Source of the DNA: Woeseiaceae bacterium | GTDB lineage: Bacteria; Pseudomonadota; Gammaproteobacteria; Steroidobacterales; Woeseiaceae | Direction: 5' to 3' | Assembly: GCA_021773075.1 (NCBI GenBank) | Contig: JAJFKT010000015.1 | Span: 62,001-126,000 of the forward strand | DNA: 64,000 nucleotides | Translations under genes and position numbers: made by a program | In this document: positions 43,285 through 52,107 of the stretch, piece by piece | Layout of the letters: each line of letters starts with the position of its first letter | Numbering within the stretch: the stretch's first letter is position 1 | The notes under the pieces: generated by a model | What the model saw: only the letters and a program-made list of their open reading frames with translations | Database searches by the model: none | What the model was told of the DNA's origin: nothing

Positions 43285-44466
43285 ATGAGCCAGGCAAACA
43301 ACGGTGCAGTGATATCCACGTCGTCACAACGCCGCTACGACATCGATTTCCTGCGCGTCTTCGCGTTTAGTCTGTTGATCCTCTATCACGTGAGCATGTT
43401 GTATGCCGAGGGCGAGGGTTGGCACGTCAAATCGGCCTACCAGACGGACGCGCTCGACATGCCGAGACTGCTTGTCAACCAATGGCGCATGTCTCTGTTG
43501 TTCATTATCTCAGGCCTCGCTATCAGCTTCGTCTGGAGTCGCAATACGCCGGGCCAGTTCGCTGTGAAGCGCATCAGTCGGTTGCTGGTTCCACTACTCT
43601 TCGGCTTGGCATTTGTTGTCGCACCACAGTGTTACTACGAGGCGCTCAGCAAGGGCATCATCGAGCCAGGTTTCCTCAAATTCATGGGGCAGTATCTTAC
43701 TTTTCAGGACTTCCCCGGGGAAGCCTGGGCCGGTGAAGAGCAGATTCACTGGACCTGGAATCATCTCTGGTACTTGCCTTACGTGTTGCTGTACACATTG
43801 GTGCTTATTCCCTTAGCGAAATTACTTGACGGCCCGTTGCTCGGAGTCCGCCAATGGTTTCAGAGCCTTCGCGGCGTGTGGATAGTCGCGGTTCCACTAG
43901 TGCCGCTCATACTCTATGGCAATTTCGTGTTTCCGAAATTTCCCTACATAAGTCACGCATTGCTCGATGACTGGTATGCACACGCGATGTATTTCACCTT
44001 CTTCCTGATTGGATATCTGATTGGTCGCAATGCGGAATTTTGGACGGAGCTCGTGAGAATTCGCAAGGTGACTTTGGCGATGTCGATCATCGTATTTGCA
44101 CTGTTCATGGTTCGAGTGGAATTTATGCCCGAGGACCCCTCGTTCCTCGTAGAGCAAGCGGGTCTGTTTGTCGTCTATCTAAATCGTTGGTTATGGATCG
44201 TCACCCTGTTTGGCTGGGGCCACTACCTTTTCAATCGGCCCATGAAGTGGCTGCCGTACGCGACTGAAGCCGTGTTCTCTTGGTACATCCTGCATCAGAC
44301 AATTACAGTTGTTATCGGTTATGAGTTTTCTCAACGGGCACTTGGGCCGGTCTTTGAACCAGCACTGGTGCTGATCGCGACCTTTGGCGGTTGCTTCTTG
44401 ATACACGAATTCATTATCCGCCGAAGCAGGCTCTTAAGACCGCTCTTTGGGCTCAGAAGGCGTTGA
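43285..44466 (+). CDS. Membrane acyltransferase, acyltransferase-3 family
   Basis: This 393-residue protein has about ten hydrophobic spans. YDIDFLRVFAFSLLILYHVSMLY near the start carries the RxxA/H-type active-site region of acyltransferase family 3. Such enzymes move acetyl, succinyl or other acyl groups to glycans or lipids across the inner membrane; E. coli OpgC is one example. I took the ATG at 43285 with an AAAGGA ribosome-binding site rather than a GTG-type start 24 bases upstream. It is divergent from the LytTR regulator and probably under its control. The acceptor is unknown. Confidence 0.85.
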   Translation: MSQANNGAVISTSSQRRYDIDFLRVFAFSLLILYHVSMLYAEGEGWHVKSAYQTDALDMPRLLVNQWRMSLLFIISGLAISFVWSRNTPGQFAVKRISRLLVPLLFGLAFVVAPQCYYEALSKGIIEPGFLKFMGQYLTFQDFPGEAWAGEEQIHWTWNHLWYLPYVLLYTLVLIPLAKLLDGPLLGVRQWFQSLRGVWIVAVPLVPLILYGNFVFPKFPYISHALLDDWYAHAMYFTFFLIGYLIGRNAEFWTELVRIRKVTLAMSIIVFALFMVRVEFMPEDPSFLVEQAGLFVVYLNRWLWIVTLFGWGHYLFNRPMKWLPYATEAVFSWYILHQTITVVIGYEFSQRALGPVFEPALVLIATFGGCFLIHEFIIRRSRLLRPLFGLRRR

Positions 44467-44540
44467 GGGTTACACGGATAGCAAATGTGCGCATTTAGCC
44501 CTGTCATTTCGCTGAGCTTCTGTTACAGTCCGCTCCGTCC

Positions 44541-44653
44541 TGGCGCACCTCGGTCTGCGCCACCGTCCAACCCAGCAAAATGTCCTTAGGACCAGCGCTC
44601 AGTTGGACTACTTACTAAATTCCAGCCTGGACCGAACCGCACGTCTTAAGACG
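44541..44653 (+). promoter_or_regulatory. Structured leader region of the RhlE-type helicase gene
   Basis: This region holds a 7-bp inverted repeat, TGGCGCA / TGCGCCA with an 8-base loop (44541-44562), and a perfect palindrome CGTCTTAAGACG (44642-44653), 31 bp before the start codon. DEAD-box helicase genes often have long structured leaders used for cold-shock or self-control. That is the likely meaning here, but no family match is claimed. Confidence 0.4.
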
Positions 44654-44684
44654 CGTCGGATCAGGCGATCCTGGAGAAAAATTA

Positions 44685-46016
44685 ATGTTATTTAACCAAC
44701 TCGGTCTTTCGGCCGAATTGCTGCGTGCTGTCGAAGAACAAGGCTACACAGAAGCCACACCGATTCAGCACAAAGCTATCCCTCTTATTCTTGACGGCAA
44801 TGACCTGCTTGCGGCAGCCCAGACGGGTACCGGCAAGACGGCGGCATTTACATTGCCAATGTTGCAACAGCTGCAAAAGAAGAGTGATGGACCACGCCGT
44901 ATTCGTGCGCTTATTCTGACACCAACGCGTGAACTCGCGGCGCAGGTGCATGAGAGTGTGAAGACCTACGGCAAGCAGCGCCCGCTTCGCAGCATGGAAA
45001 TCTACGGCGGCGTTAGCGCCCGTCCACAGATTTCGAAAATTCACCGCGGCGTTGATGTTGTCATCGCGACACCGGGTCGACTCCTCGATCACGTGCGTCA
45101 GGGCAATATCAACTTATCCGGCGTTGAAATGTTCGTGCTCGACGAAGCCGATCGCATGCTCGACATGGGATTCATCCGCGACATCAAGCAAATCATCAAA
45201 GAGTTGCCAAAGCGTCGACAAAACCTGTTGTTCTCGGCCACATTTTCGGAAGAGATTCGTGAACTGGCGAAGGGCTTGTTGAATAGTCCTACTGAAGTGC
45301 AGGTTGCTCCGAAGAACACGACGGCCGACCGCGTTGAGCAATTGGTCATGCCGGTCGACAAGCTTCGCAAGCGTGAAATGTTGTCTGAATTGATTGGCAA
45401 AGGTAACTGGCGCCAGGTGCTCGTGTTTACGCGCACCAAGCACGGTGCAAACCGTCTCGCCAAACAATTGAACGGCGATGGCATCGAGACACTCGCCATT
45501 CACGGTGGCAAAGGGCAGGGCGCTCGCACCAAAGCACTGCGTGACTTCAAAGAAGGTTCAATTCGAGTGCTGGTCGCAACAGACATCGCTGCGCGCGGTC
45601 TCGACATTGATAAACTGCCGCATGTTGTGAACTACGAACTGCCGCACGTCTCCGAAGACTATGTTCACCGCATCGGTCGGACAGCGCGCGCAGGGCACGA
45701 TGGAACGGCTATCTCACTCGTGTGCGTCGATGAGTTGAAACTACTTAAAGACATCGAGAAATTGCTGAACCACGAGATAAAGAAAGAGTATGTCGATGGT
45801 TACGCCGTCGATAAGAGCATCAGGGCGGAGCCGATTAATAAAGGCAAGCCACCTCGCAATGGCGCAGCGCGTCGCGGCCGGCCGTCCGGTCCGAAGCCAG
45901 CCGGCTCGTCACCGCGCAAGAAGTCACGCGCGGGCAAGAATGCTCGCGGTGCACAAGGCAAACGGCCTGGTGGCCAGAGTAAACGGCCAGTCGGGCAGCA
46001 ACGTCGCGCGAGCTAG
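44685..46016 (+). CDS. rhlE: DEAD-box RNA helicase, RhlE type
   Basis: This 443-residue protein has all DEAD-box motifs in order. They include the Q motif (TPIQHKAIP), AQTGTGKT (45-52), [45 protein letters not shown] and [13 protein letters not shown]. The C-terminal 55 or so residues are rich in Lys, Arg, Gly and Pro and would bind RNA. These features and the spacing fit RhlE-type helicases that act in RNA decay and ribosome assembly. It follows a 218-bp leader with inverted repeats. Its stop overlaps that of the convergent DUF188 gene by 4 bp. Confidence 0.93.
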   Translation: MLFNQLGLSAELLRAVEEQGYTEATPIQHKAIPLILDGNDLLAAAQTGTGKTAAFTLPMLQQLQKKSDGPRRIRALILTPTRELAAQVHESVKTYGKQRPLRSMEIYGGVSARPQISKIHRGVDVVIATPGRLLDHVRQGNINLSGVEMFVLDEADRMLDMGFIRDIKQIIKELPKRRQNLLFSATFSEEIRELAKGLLNSPTEVQVAPKNTTADRVEQLVMPVDKLRKREMLSELIGKGNWRQVLVFTRTKHGANRLAKQLNGDGIETLAIHGGKGQGARTKALRDFKEGSIRVLVATDIAARGLDIDKLPHVVNYELPHVSEDYVHRIGRTARAGHDGTAISLVCVDELKLLKDIEKLLNHEIKKEYVDGYAVDKSIRAEPINKGKPPRNGAARRGRPSGPKPAGSSPRKKSRAGKNARGAQGKRPGGQSKRPVGQQRRAS

Positions 46017-46471
46017 CTATCGCCGGCGTGCTGGGTTAGAAAGCGATCCAGATTGTTGGCGAATTCTTGCTTGTCGCGTTGACTGAATACAGCGGGGCCA
46101 CCGCTCATCTCAACGCCGCTGGAACGCATCGTGTCGAGGAAGTCGCGCATGTTAAGTCGAGCGCCGATATTCTCTTTAGTGTGCATTTCACCGCGTGGGC
46201 TTAGTGCATGACCACCTTTTTCGATGACCTCGGCGGCGAGCGGGATATCGCTGGTGATAACAAGATCGCCAGCTTCAACCCGTCTTACGATTTCATCGTC
46301 GGCAACGTCAAAACCCTGCGACACCTGCAATGTCTTGATGTTGGCCGAGGAGGGCGTGCTTAGAGCCTGATTCGCAACAAGCGTTAAGAGCACACCTGTC
46401 CGATCGGCAGCCCGGAAGAGAATTTCCTTGACTACGACCGGACAAGCATCAGCATCTACCCAAATTTTCAT
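46013..46471 (-). CDS. DUF188 (YaiI/YqxD) family protein
   Basis: This 152-residue protein begins [22 protein letters not shown], then has [29 protein letters not shown] and [15 protein letters not shown], the conserved acidic and basic patches of the YaiI/YqxD family. The fold is PIN-like and an RNA- or DNA-cleaving role has been proposed, but the function is not established. Its ATG overlaps the stop of the haemoglobin gene (4 bp), making a three-gene operon yheS - trHb - DUF188. Confidence 0.9.
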   Translation of the reverse strand: MKIWVDADACPVVVKEILFRAADRTGVLLTLVANQALSTPSSANIKTLQVSQGFDVADDEIVRRVEAGDLVITSDIPLAAEVIEKGGHALSPRGEMHTKENIGARLNMRDFLDTMRSSGVEMSGGPAVFSQRDKQEFANNLDRFLTQHAGDS

Positions 46472-46887
46472 GTGCTTGAGCCCCGTGCTTCGCAATGACG
46501 CCTGACGGCTTCCGCTGGTACAAAAAACTGTTCCATTAGATAGGTTTTGAAGTCCGCTGCAAATGCTTGTTCGGCGACGGATTCCGACATGCAGGTGAGC
46601 CATTGGTCGCGCTCCGGCGTCGCTATCGCAAGATGTGCGTGAACTCGGGGGATTCCGATAGCACCGTATTTTTCATTGTAGAGTCTCGGTCCCCCGAGCC
46701 AGCCGCACAGGAATCGTGCCAGCTTATCGCGCGAGACGTCTTTATCGTCCGGGTGCATATCCCAAATGGTCTTGAAGCGCACATCGGAACCCATGCGATC
46801 GAAGAAGTTATTGACCAGTGCAAAAATTCCATCCCGCTCACCCGCAGCCTGATAGGACGCGTCACCTGTACCGTAGTTTCTATTCAT
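46468..46887 (-). CDS. Group II truncated haemoglobin
   Basis: This 139-residue protein matches group II (trHbO-like) globins. [19 protein letters not shown] opens the 2-on-2 fold, [20 protein letters not shown] follows, then [10 protein letters not shown] with His85 the likely proximal haem ligand. Such proteins bind O2 or NO and are linked to oxygen delivery, peroxide or NO handling. It lies within an operon, overlapping both yheS upstream and the DUF188 gene downstream by 4 bp each, which is an unusual partnership. Confidence 0.9.
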   Translation of the reverse strand: MNRNYGTGDASYQAAGERDGIFALVNNFFDRMGSDVRFKTIWDMHPDDKDVSRDKLARFLCGWLGGPRLYNEKYGAIGIPRVHAHLAIATPERDQWLTCMSESVAEQAFAADFKTYLMEQFFVPAEAVRRHCEARGSST

Positions 46888-48782
46888 GATGCCTGCTCTA
46901 GTTTCTCACTTGCTTCCAGCCAGTCCCACTCGAGTGCTTCGATTTCGGACTTCACGACTGCCTGATCCTGCACGAGCTTAGTGACTTCGTCTTTTCGCTC
47001 GGCATCGGTGTATATCGCTTCATCGGCAAGTCGCCTTTCGAGGCCAGCCATCGTTCTTCGCCCGGCTTCAAGTTTCATTTCAACGTCTCTGACGGCGTCA
47101 TAAAGTGGCTTCAGGCGCTTGCGCTGTTCCGCCTGCTCTTGTCGTTGTTGTTTTTTATTGAGCGATTTAGCGGGTTTCTCCTGCCATTTCTCCTCGATCT
47201 TGCCGGCCTGATCTTCCTGCTCCTTTAACCAGGCCGGATACTCGTCCAGGCTGCGGTTGAAGCGATCAACGATGCCGTCGTGAACGATCAATAATTCGTC
47301 GCAAACACTTCTTAGCAGGTGCCGGTCATGAGAAATAACGACGAGCGCGCCAGAGTATTCGATGAGAGCAATACTCAGCGCCTGCCGCATTTCGAGATCG
47401 AGATGATTGGTTGGTTCGTCAAGCAACAGCAAATTCGGTCCCTGGCGAATCATGAGTGCCAGGACCAAGCGCGCCTTTTCACCACCCGAGAACGGCGCTA
47501 CCGGTTCGAAAATGCGCTCGCCACTAAATCCGAATCGACCGAGATAATTGCGGTGGTCCTGTTCCCGGTCTTCAGGCGCATAGTCGCGCAGGTGATCAAT
47601 AGGACTATGTTCGGGCCGCAGCAATTCCAGTTGATGCTGGGCGAAGTAACCGATCTTGGTGTCCTTGCTCATCACGCGCTCACCTTTGAGCACGGTACTC
47701 CCGGTCGACAGGGCTTTGACGAGTGTCGACTTGCCCGCGCCATTGACGCCGAGCAGTCCAATTCGATCGCCCGCAGACAGGTTCAGGTTGATCTTCTCGA
47801 GCACTAGATCTTCGCCATACCCCAAATCACCATCAGTGAGACCCAGCAAGTGCTGCGGTTGCTTTTTCGGTTCGATGAAATGAAATCGAAACGGCGAATC
47901 AACGTGTGCTGGCGCGATCTGCTCCATGCGTTCGAGCATTTTGAGTCGACTTTGGGCCTGGCGTGCTTTCGACGCCTTGTAGCGGAATCGATCGACGTAG
48001 CTTTGAATGTGCTTAATCTCTTTTTGCTGTCGCGTAAACATCGCGTGCTGCTGAGCAAGCTGTTCGGCCCGTTTCGCTTCAAATTGACTGTAGTTGCCCG
48101 TAAATAAATGCACAGTCTCGTGTTCGATATGGGCAATCCGGGTGCATATCTGATCGAGGAAATCGCGATCGTGCGAGATCACCAGCAAGATGCCCTCGTA
48201 GCGTTTTAACCAGCGCTCCAGCCATAAAATCGCAGGCAGGTCGAGGTGATTGGTTGGCTCGTCAAGCAACAGGATGTCTGAGCGACACATCAAGGCACGA
48301 GCAAGATTGAGTCGCATGCGCCAGCCGCCAGAGAATTCTCTTACGGGCTTTCGAAACTCGTCCGGCGCGAAGCCCAGACCATGCAACAGCCGCGACGCTC
48401 GGGACTCAGCGGTGAATCCGTCTATCGACTCCATACGCTCGTAAAGGAGATGCAGGTCCGGCTTGTCGTCATCCGCTTCACCGGTGGCAATTGCAGCTTC
48501 AACCTCGCGTAGCTCCGTATCGCCATCCATAACGTAGTCGACTGCGGAACCGCTACCGTGTGGGCTCTCTTGTGCGACGTGGGCAATTTCATTTTTGGGG
48601 TCGAGCCCGAGCTCACCGTCATCGGGCTCGAGTTCTCCGAGGATCATTGCGAACAGCGAAGACTTGCCACAGCCATTAGCGCCGATCACGCCCATTCGCT
48701 GCCCCGAATGAATCTGGACGCTGGCGTTTTCAATAAGTACTTTGCGCCCGCGGCGCAAAGCGATGTTTGTGAGGGCAAGCAT
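46884..48782 (-). CDS. yheS: ABC-F ribosome-associated ATPase YheS
   Basis: This 632-residue protein has two ABC cassettes. Walker A motifs are GANGCGKSS and GVNGAGKST, signatures FSGGWRMRLNLA and FSGGEKARLVLA, and Walker B sequences LLLDEPTNHLDL (twice). The linker ARQAQSRLKMLERMEQIAPAHV and the length match E. coli YheS closely. A C-terminal coiled-coil region (about 540-632) follows. There are no membrane domains; ABC-F proteins act on ribosomes to relieve stalled translation. It is the first gene of the yheS - trHb - DUF188 operon. Confidence 0.95.
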   Translation of the reverse strand: MLALTNIALRRGRKVLIENASVQIHSGQRMGVIGANGCGKSSLFAMILGELEPDDGELGLDPKNEIAHVAQESPHGSGSAVDYVMDGDTELREVEAAIATGEADDDKPDLHLLYERMESIDGFTAESRASRLLHGLGFAPDEFRKPVREFSGGWRMRLNLARALMCRSDILLLDEPTNHLDLPAILWLERWLKRYEGILLVISHDRDFLDQICTRIAHIEHETVHLFTGNYSQFEAKRAEQLAQQHAMFTRQQKEIKHIQSYVDRFRYKASKARQAQSRLKMLERMEQIAPAHVDSPFRFHFIEPKKQPQHLLGLTDGDLGYGEDLVLEKINLNLSAGDRIGLLGVNGAGKSTLVKALSTGSTVLKGERVMSKDTKIGYFAQHQLELLRPEHSPIDHLRDYAPEDREQDHRNYLGRFGFSGERIFEPVAPFSGGEKARLVLALMIRQGPNLLLLDEPTNHLDLEMRQALSIALIEYSGALVVISHDRHLLRSVCDELLIVHDGIVDRFNRSLDEYPAWLKEQEDQAGKIEEKWQEKPAKSLNKKQQRQEQAEQRKRLKPLYDAVRDVEMKLEAGRRTMAGLERRLADEAIYTDAERKDEVTKLVQDQAVVKSEIEALEWDWLEASEKLEQAS

Positions 48783-48874
48783 GACCGGCGCGATTATAGG
48801 TCACGCCGGGTTACGGTGACAGGAGTTAAGATGCAGCCGTAATAGTTGCGGCCGGTCCGAGGTCTATATGCAGC

Positions 48875-49201
48875 ATGAGTAAAAAAAATATCCGAATTCG
48901 ACTGCGAAGCAGCGGTACCGTTATCGCTGAGGGCCCGCTTGGCTGGGGTATCACGCCATTTGAGGGTAATTTCTACATTTCTCCGAAATTCCTGAAAACA
49001 GCCGGGTTTCGCGCTAACTACATCCCGGGTCTGTGTATCTACAAATTCTTGTATGTCTGGATGGATTACGAAGTCGATTCCGAAACTACGATTCACAATC
49101 TGGGTTGGAAATACTGGCTGCCGAATCCACTGCTGCCTTTCATCTGGTTTCGGGTAGCGGTCGCGCGGCGGCATCCTGAAATTTCTTACGAGGAATATTG
49201 A
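48875..49201 (+). CDS. Small conserved-looking protein of unknown function
   Basis: I cannot name this 108-residue protein with certainty. It has a compact, aromatic-rich composition: GPLGWGITPFEGNFYISP, then FRANYIPGLCIYKFLYVWMDYE, then YWLPNPLLPFIWFRV. The pattern is reminiscent of DUF427-type proteins. There is no signal peptide or clear membrane helix. It is divergent from yheS with 92 bp between starts and precedes the YceH gene by 77 bp. It is probably a real gene because the reading is clean and its composition is not that of an antisense shadow. Confidence 0.7.
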   Translation: MSKKNIRIRLRSSGTVIAEGPLGWGITPFEGNFYISPKFLKTAGFRANYIPGLCIYKFLYVWMDYEVDSETTIHNLGWKYWLPNPLLPFIWFRVAVARRHPEISYEEY

Positions 49202-49278
49202 ACGTGGCCGCCGCGACTCGCGTCATACGCGATATACTCACGATCCGTATCTAACGTTGATCCACCAGGGCGCTGTTC

Positions 49279-49929
49279 GTGTTGACAGAGTTAAATGAAA
49301 TCGAGACTCGGGTAATTGCTTGCCTGGTTGAAAAATCAATAGTCACTCCCGACCAATACCCGATGACATTGAATGCATTGACCAATGCGTGTAATCAAAA
49401 ATCCTCTCGTTACCCGGTCATGTCTTTGACCCCGGGTGAAGTGCAGCATGCGATCCGCGACCTGGAAACGAAGCACCTCACGCGAACCGAGGAAAACTTC
49501 AAGAGTCGAGCAGAAAAGTACTCACAGCGGTTTTGCAGCACACGCTACAGCGACTTTCAGTTTGATTCCGCGCAAGTGGCCATCGTTTGTTTGCTGATGC
49601 TTCGTGGTCCACAGACACCCGGCGAGCTCAAGAATCGCAGTGGCCGATTGCACAATTTTGCGGATAATAGTGAAGTTGTTGTGGCATTGGACAGCCTGAT
49701 TAATCGTGACGGCGAGAGCTTAATCGTGAAATTGTCGCGTACCCCGGGCAGAAAAGACGCCGAATACATGCACCTGTTCTCCGGGCCGGTTGATGTCGAG
49801 GCTCACGCGGAGCAGGCACTCGCCGCCAAGCCCGTTGCGGGTTCCGCTGCTAGTAACATCGCCGAACTTAGCGAGCGCGTTGAAAAACTCGAAGCCGAAG
49901 TGGCCGAACTCAAGTCTTTATTACGTTAA
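49279..49929 (+). CDS. YceH/DUF480-family protein
   Basis: This 216-residue protein matches the YceH (DUF480) family. LNEIETRVIACLVEKSIVTPDQYPMTLNALTNACNQKSSR is the strongly conserved N-terminal winged-helix pair, and GPQTPGELKNRSGRLHNF starts the second. A Leu/Glu heptad-like tail (ELSERVEKLEAEVAELKSLL) may form a coiled coil. The family has two winged-helix repeats, so a DNA- or protein-binding role is likely, but it is not assigned. The start is GTG. Confidence 0.9.
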   Translation: MLTELNEIETRVIACLVEKSIVTPDQYPMTLNALTNACNQKSSRYPVMSLTPGEVQHAIRDLETKHLTRTEENFKSRAEKYSQRFCSTRYSDFQFDSAQVAIVCLLMLRGPQTPGELKNRSGRLHNFADNSEVVVALDSLINRDGESLIVKLSRTPGRKDAEYMHLFSGPVDVEAHAEQALAAKPVAGSAASNIAELSERVEKLEAEVAELKSLLR

Positions 49930-50043
49930 ATAGACAGATTCCAAAGCTACACTGTTGCCGTTTGGAGACATCTGGACGAATTCCCGAATTTGCGAGAAAG
50001 TAAATATTCGGAATCTGGCGGGGGTCGGATCAGAGCGACGGAA

Positions 50044-51234
50044 ATGCAGGTAGATGGAGTTGGGCTGCGCGAACAAAGGGCAATCGTCCGTTACAAATCG
50101 CAGCAACAAGCACTAAGATTTGTTGGAAAAATTTTGACCGATAAGCGAGGTATTGCCTTGCTACATGGTCCGAAAGCATCCGGTAAGTCTGTAGTAGCCA
50201 ATCAATTTGTGCGCGAAGTTCAAGCGGATCTTGCGATCGCGGTTGTTGATGGCGCGCGCATGAAAACCGCAGAACTACTATCGGCGATACTCGAACAATT
50301 CGGCTATCACATCGTGCTCGACTCTACGGATGAAATGCTGAATATGATCAGCGTGTTTGTTGTCCAGCAATCTCGAACACGGCAAGCACCCGTGTTGATA
50401 ATCGAGAACATCAACGACATGTTTCCAAGCGCTTTGGGCGCGCTTTGTCGACTTGCGGAACTTAACGTGAACCAGCGTTACGCAATGCGGATGATCCTGA
50501 TTAGCAATCGCAATATTGAACGCATCATAAAATCGCCGAGCATGACGGTGATTGCAAATCGGGTGATCGGAAATTTCGAGTTGGGCCCGATGACATCCAA
50601 GGAGGCGCTGCTTTACCTGTACGCGAAGCTGCGTGCGCGTGGCGTAGAACGGCCCGACGATATTTTTTCAGTCGATGTATGCGAGAGGCTACATTCACTT
50701 TCTGGCGGGTGGCCCGGTGAGTTAGAGACGATTGCGTTGTCGATCATAGAGCAGGCCAAAGAATTCCCAGTTCGAGTGGACGACATCGTCGATCCGGACG
50801 CGCCTGTCAAAGACACCACGCCGAAACTCATAATCACCTTAACCGGCGGGTCACCAAAGGAAGTTCGGCTAACGGAAAAGCGCGCGTTAGTCGGGCGCTC
50901 GGATTTGAGCGATATTGTCATTCTCGATCAATTCGTGAGTAGCCAGCATGCTTTGTTGATTCGGAATGAAAGCGCCGTCGTATTGGTCGATCTCAAAAGT
51001 CGAAATGGCACGTTCGTGAACTCACGGCGAGTGCAAAGCAAAGTTCTTTTGCACGATGACATTGTTTCTATTGGCGACCATCGAATGAAGATGGTTTACG
51101 CGGATGGTCATTCGACAATCGAAATAGAAGATCCGGAATTGGCCGACACAGCCAAGATGAAGAATATTGCCGATGCGCGCCGCAATCGCGAAGAGAAAAT
51201 TCCAACGCTGGTCGTCGTCAGAGACGAAAAGTAA
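50044..51234 (+). CDS. AAA ATPase (ExeA-like) fused to C-terminal FHA domain, paralogue 1
   Basis: This 396-residue protein has an ExeA/GspA-like AAA domain (about 20-240) and an FHA domain (about 275-350). Walker A is GPKASGKS (42-49); Walker B reads VLIIEN, ending in Glu-Asn rather than Asp-Asn. FHA residues are present: GRSDLSD (284-290), SSQH (299-302) and SRNGTFVNSR (from 319). The C-terminus carries ADTAKMKNIADARRNR. FHA domains bind phosphothreonine peptides, so activity may depend on a Ser/Thr kinase; none is seen here. I chose the ATG at 50044 by alignment with the paralogue at 61622-62791; an in-frame TTG at 49990 lacks support. It is monocistronic and followed by a terminator. The function is unknown. 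Confidence 0.85.
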   Translation: MQVDGVGLREQRAIVRYKSQQQALRFVGKILTDKRGIALLHGPKASGKSVVANQFVREVQADLAIAVVDGARMKTAELLSAILEQFGYHIVLDSTDEMLNMISVFVVQQSRTRQAPVLIIENINDMFPSALGALCRLAELNVNQRYAMRMILISNRNIERIIKSPSMTVIANRVIGNFELGPMTSKEALLYLYAKLRARGVERPDDIFSVDVCERLHSLSGGWPGELETIALSIIEQAKEFPVRVDDIVDPDAPVKDTTPKLIITLTGGSPKEVRLTEKRALVGRSDLSDIVILDQFVSSQHALLIRNESAVVLVDLKSRNGTFVNSRRVQSKVLLHDDIVSIGDHRMKMVYADGHSTIEIEDPELADTAKMKNIADARRNREEKIPTLVVVRDEK

Positions 51235-51262
51235 TTCACCGCAGCTGGCTGTCTTTGCTGCC

Positions 51263-51290
51263 GCGGCGATTGTACCCGGCCGCCTTTTTA
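51263..51290 (+). terminator. Probable intrinsic terminator after AAA-FHA gene 1
   Basis: GCGGC and GCCGC pair across an 11-base loop and are followed by CTTTTTATTT. It lies about 30 bp after the stop of the first AAA-FHA gene. The stem is short, so efficiency is uncertain. Confidence 0.5.
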
Positions 51291-51433
51291 TTTGCCTTAT
51301 CCACAGTATAAATCGCGCTTAAGCGGACAACCAACAATTTGGCTATGTAGGTAGAATTCACGACCCTCTGGCGGCCTGATCGTGAGCTGGAGTGAGCTAT
51401 ACTTTTTGTGTTGAACCGAACCGGAATACGCGC

Positions 51434-52042
51434 GTGAGATACCTGACATTCTTTCTTTTGTCGATTTTTCTCTTGTTTGGCTGCGTAAGTGACGGGCCAG
51501 GCAACGGCTCTGCTAATTACGAAGAACTCGATACGGCGACGATGATTGATGCGCCAGATCCTGTATCCGGTACCTTTCATCCCGGTGACCGCGACAAAGT
51601 AGAGCGTGGCGCATACCTTATCGAGCTGCTGGGTTGTGGATCCTGCCATACGAATGGTGCGTTTGATGGTGCTCCCGAGCTAGATAAAGCGCTGGCCGGA
51701 TCAAACACGGGCATCGCCTTTTCCAATCCGGTCGGGGACAGGTATCCCGGTGTTATTTACCCGTCCAATATTACTCCCGATCCGAAAACCGGAATTGGCG
51801 ATTGGTCGGATCGGCAGATAGCAAACGCCATTCGCGCGGGCATCGGTCGCCACGGCGGTCGTCGCATCGTATCGATGCCCTGGCAGGGCTACTCGAAGCT
51901 CACGGACGATGATGTCGATGCCATGGTCTCGTATTTACGTAGCATCAAGCCGATCCGGAATACCGTACCTGCGGAAGTTTCGCCCGGACGACGCGCGACT
52001 GCGCCGTATGTCTACTTCGGCGTTTACCGGAGCAAGCAATAG
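51434..52042 (+). CDS. Lipoprotein c-type cytochrome
   Basis: This 202-residue protein from a GTG start has a lipoprotein signal (FLLFGC17) and one haem-c site, C68-G-S-C71-H72 in LLGCGSCHTNG. A possible Met ligand lies in VSMPWQGYSKL. The pattern (VERGAYLIELLGCGSCHT, then YPSNITPDPKTGIGDWSD) resembles cytochromes that take electrons from periplasmic dehydrogenases. It would sit on an envelope membrane facing the periplasm. It precedes an M28 peptidase by 65 bp; no dehydrogenase partner is near. The GTG at 51434 was chosen because it begins the lipoprotein signal. Confidence 0.85.
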   Translation: MRYLTFFLLSIFLLFGCVSDGPGNGSANYEELDTATMIDAPDPVSGTFHPGDRDKVERGAYLIELLGCGSCHTNGAFDGAPELDKALAGSNTGIAFSNPVGDRYPGVIYPSNITPDPKTGIGDWSDRQIANAIRAGIGRHGGRRIVSMPWQGYSKLTDDDVDAMVSYLRSIKPIRNTVPAEVSPGRRATAPYVYFGVYRSKQ

Positions 52043-52107
52043 CTTCGTTTTTGGCGAGCTGCCCGTCTGCTAGACTGCCTTACGAACAACAATAAGAGCA
52101 ACCTGTA

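Noticed and set aside
49990..50043. Upstream TTG start for the first AAA-FHA protein
   Set aside because: The paralogue aligns from the ATG at 50044 and the extra residues look non-coding.
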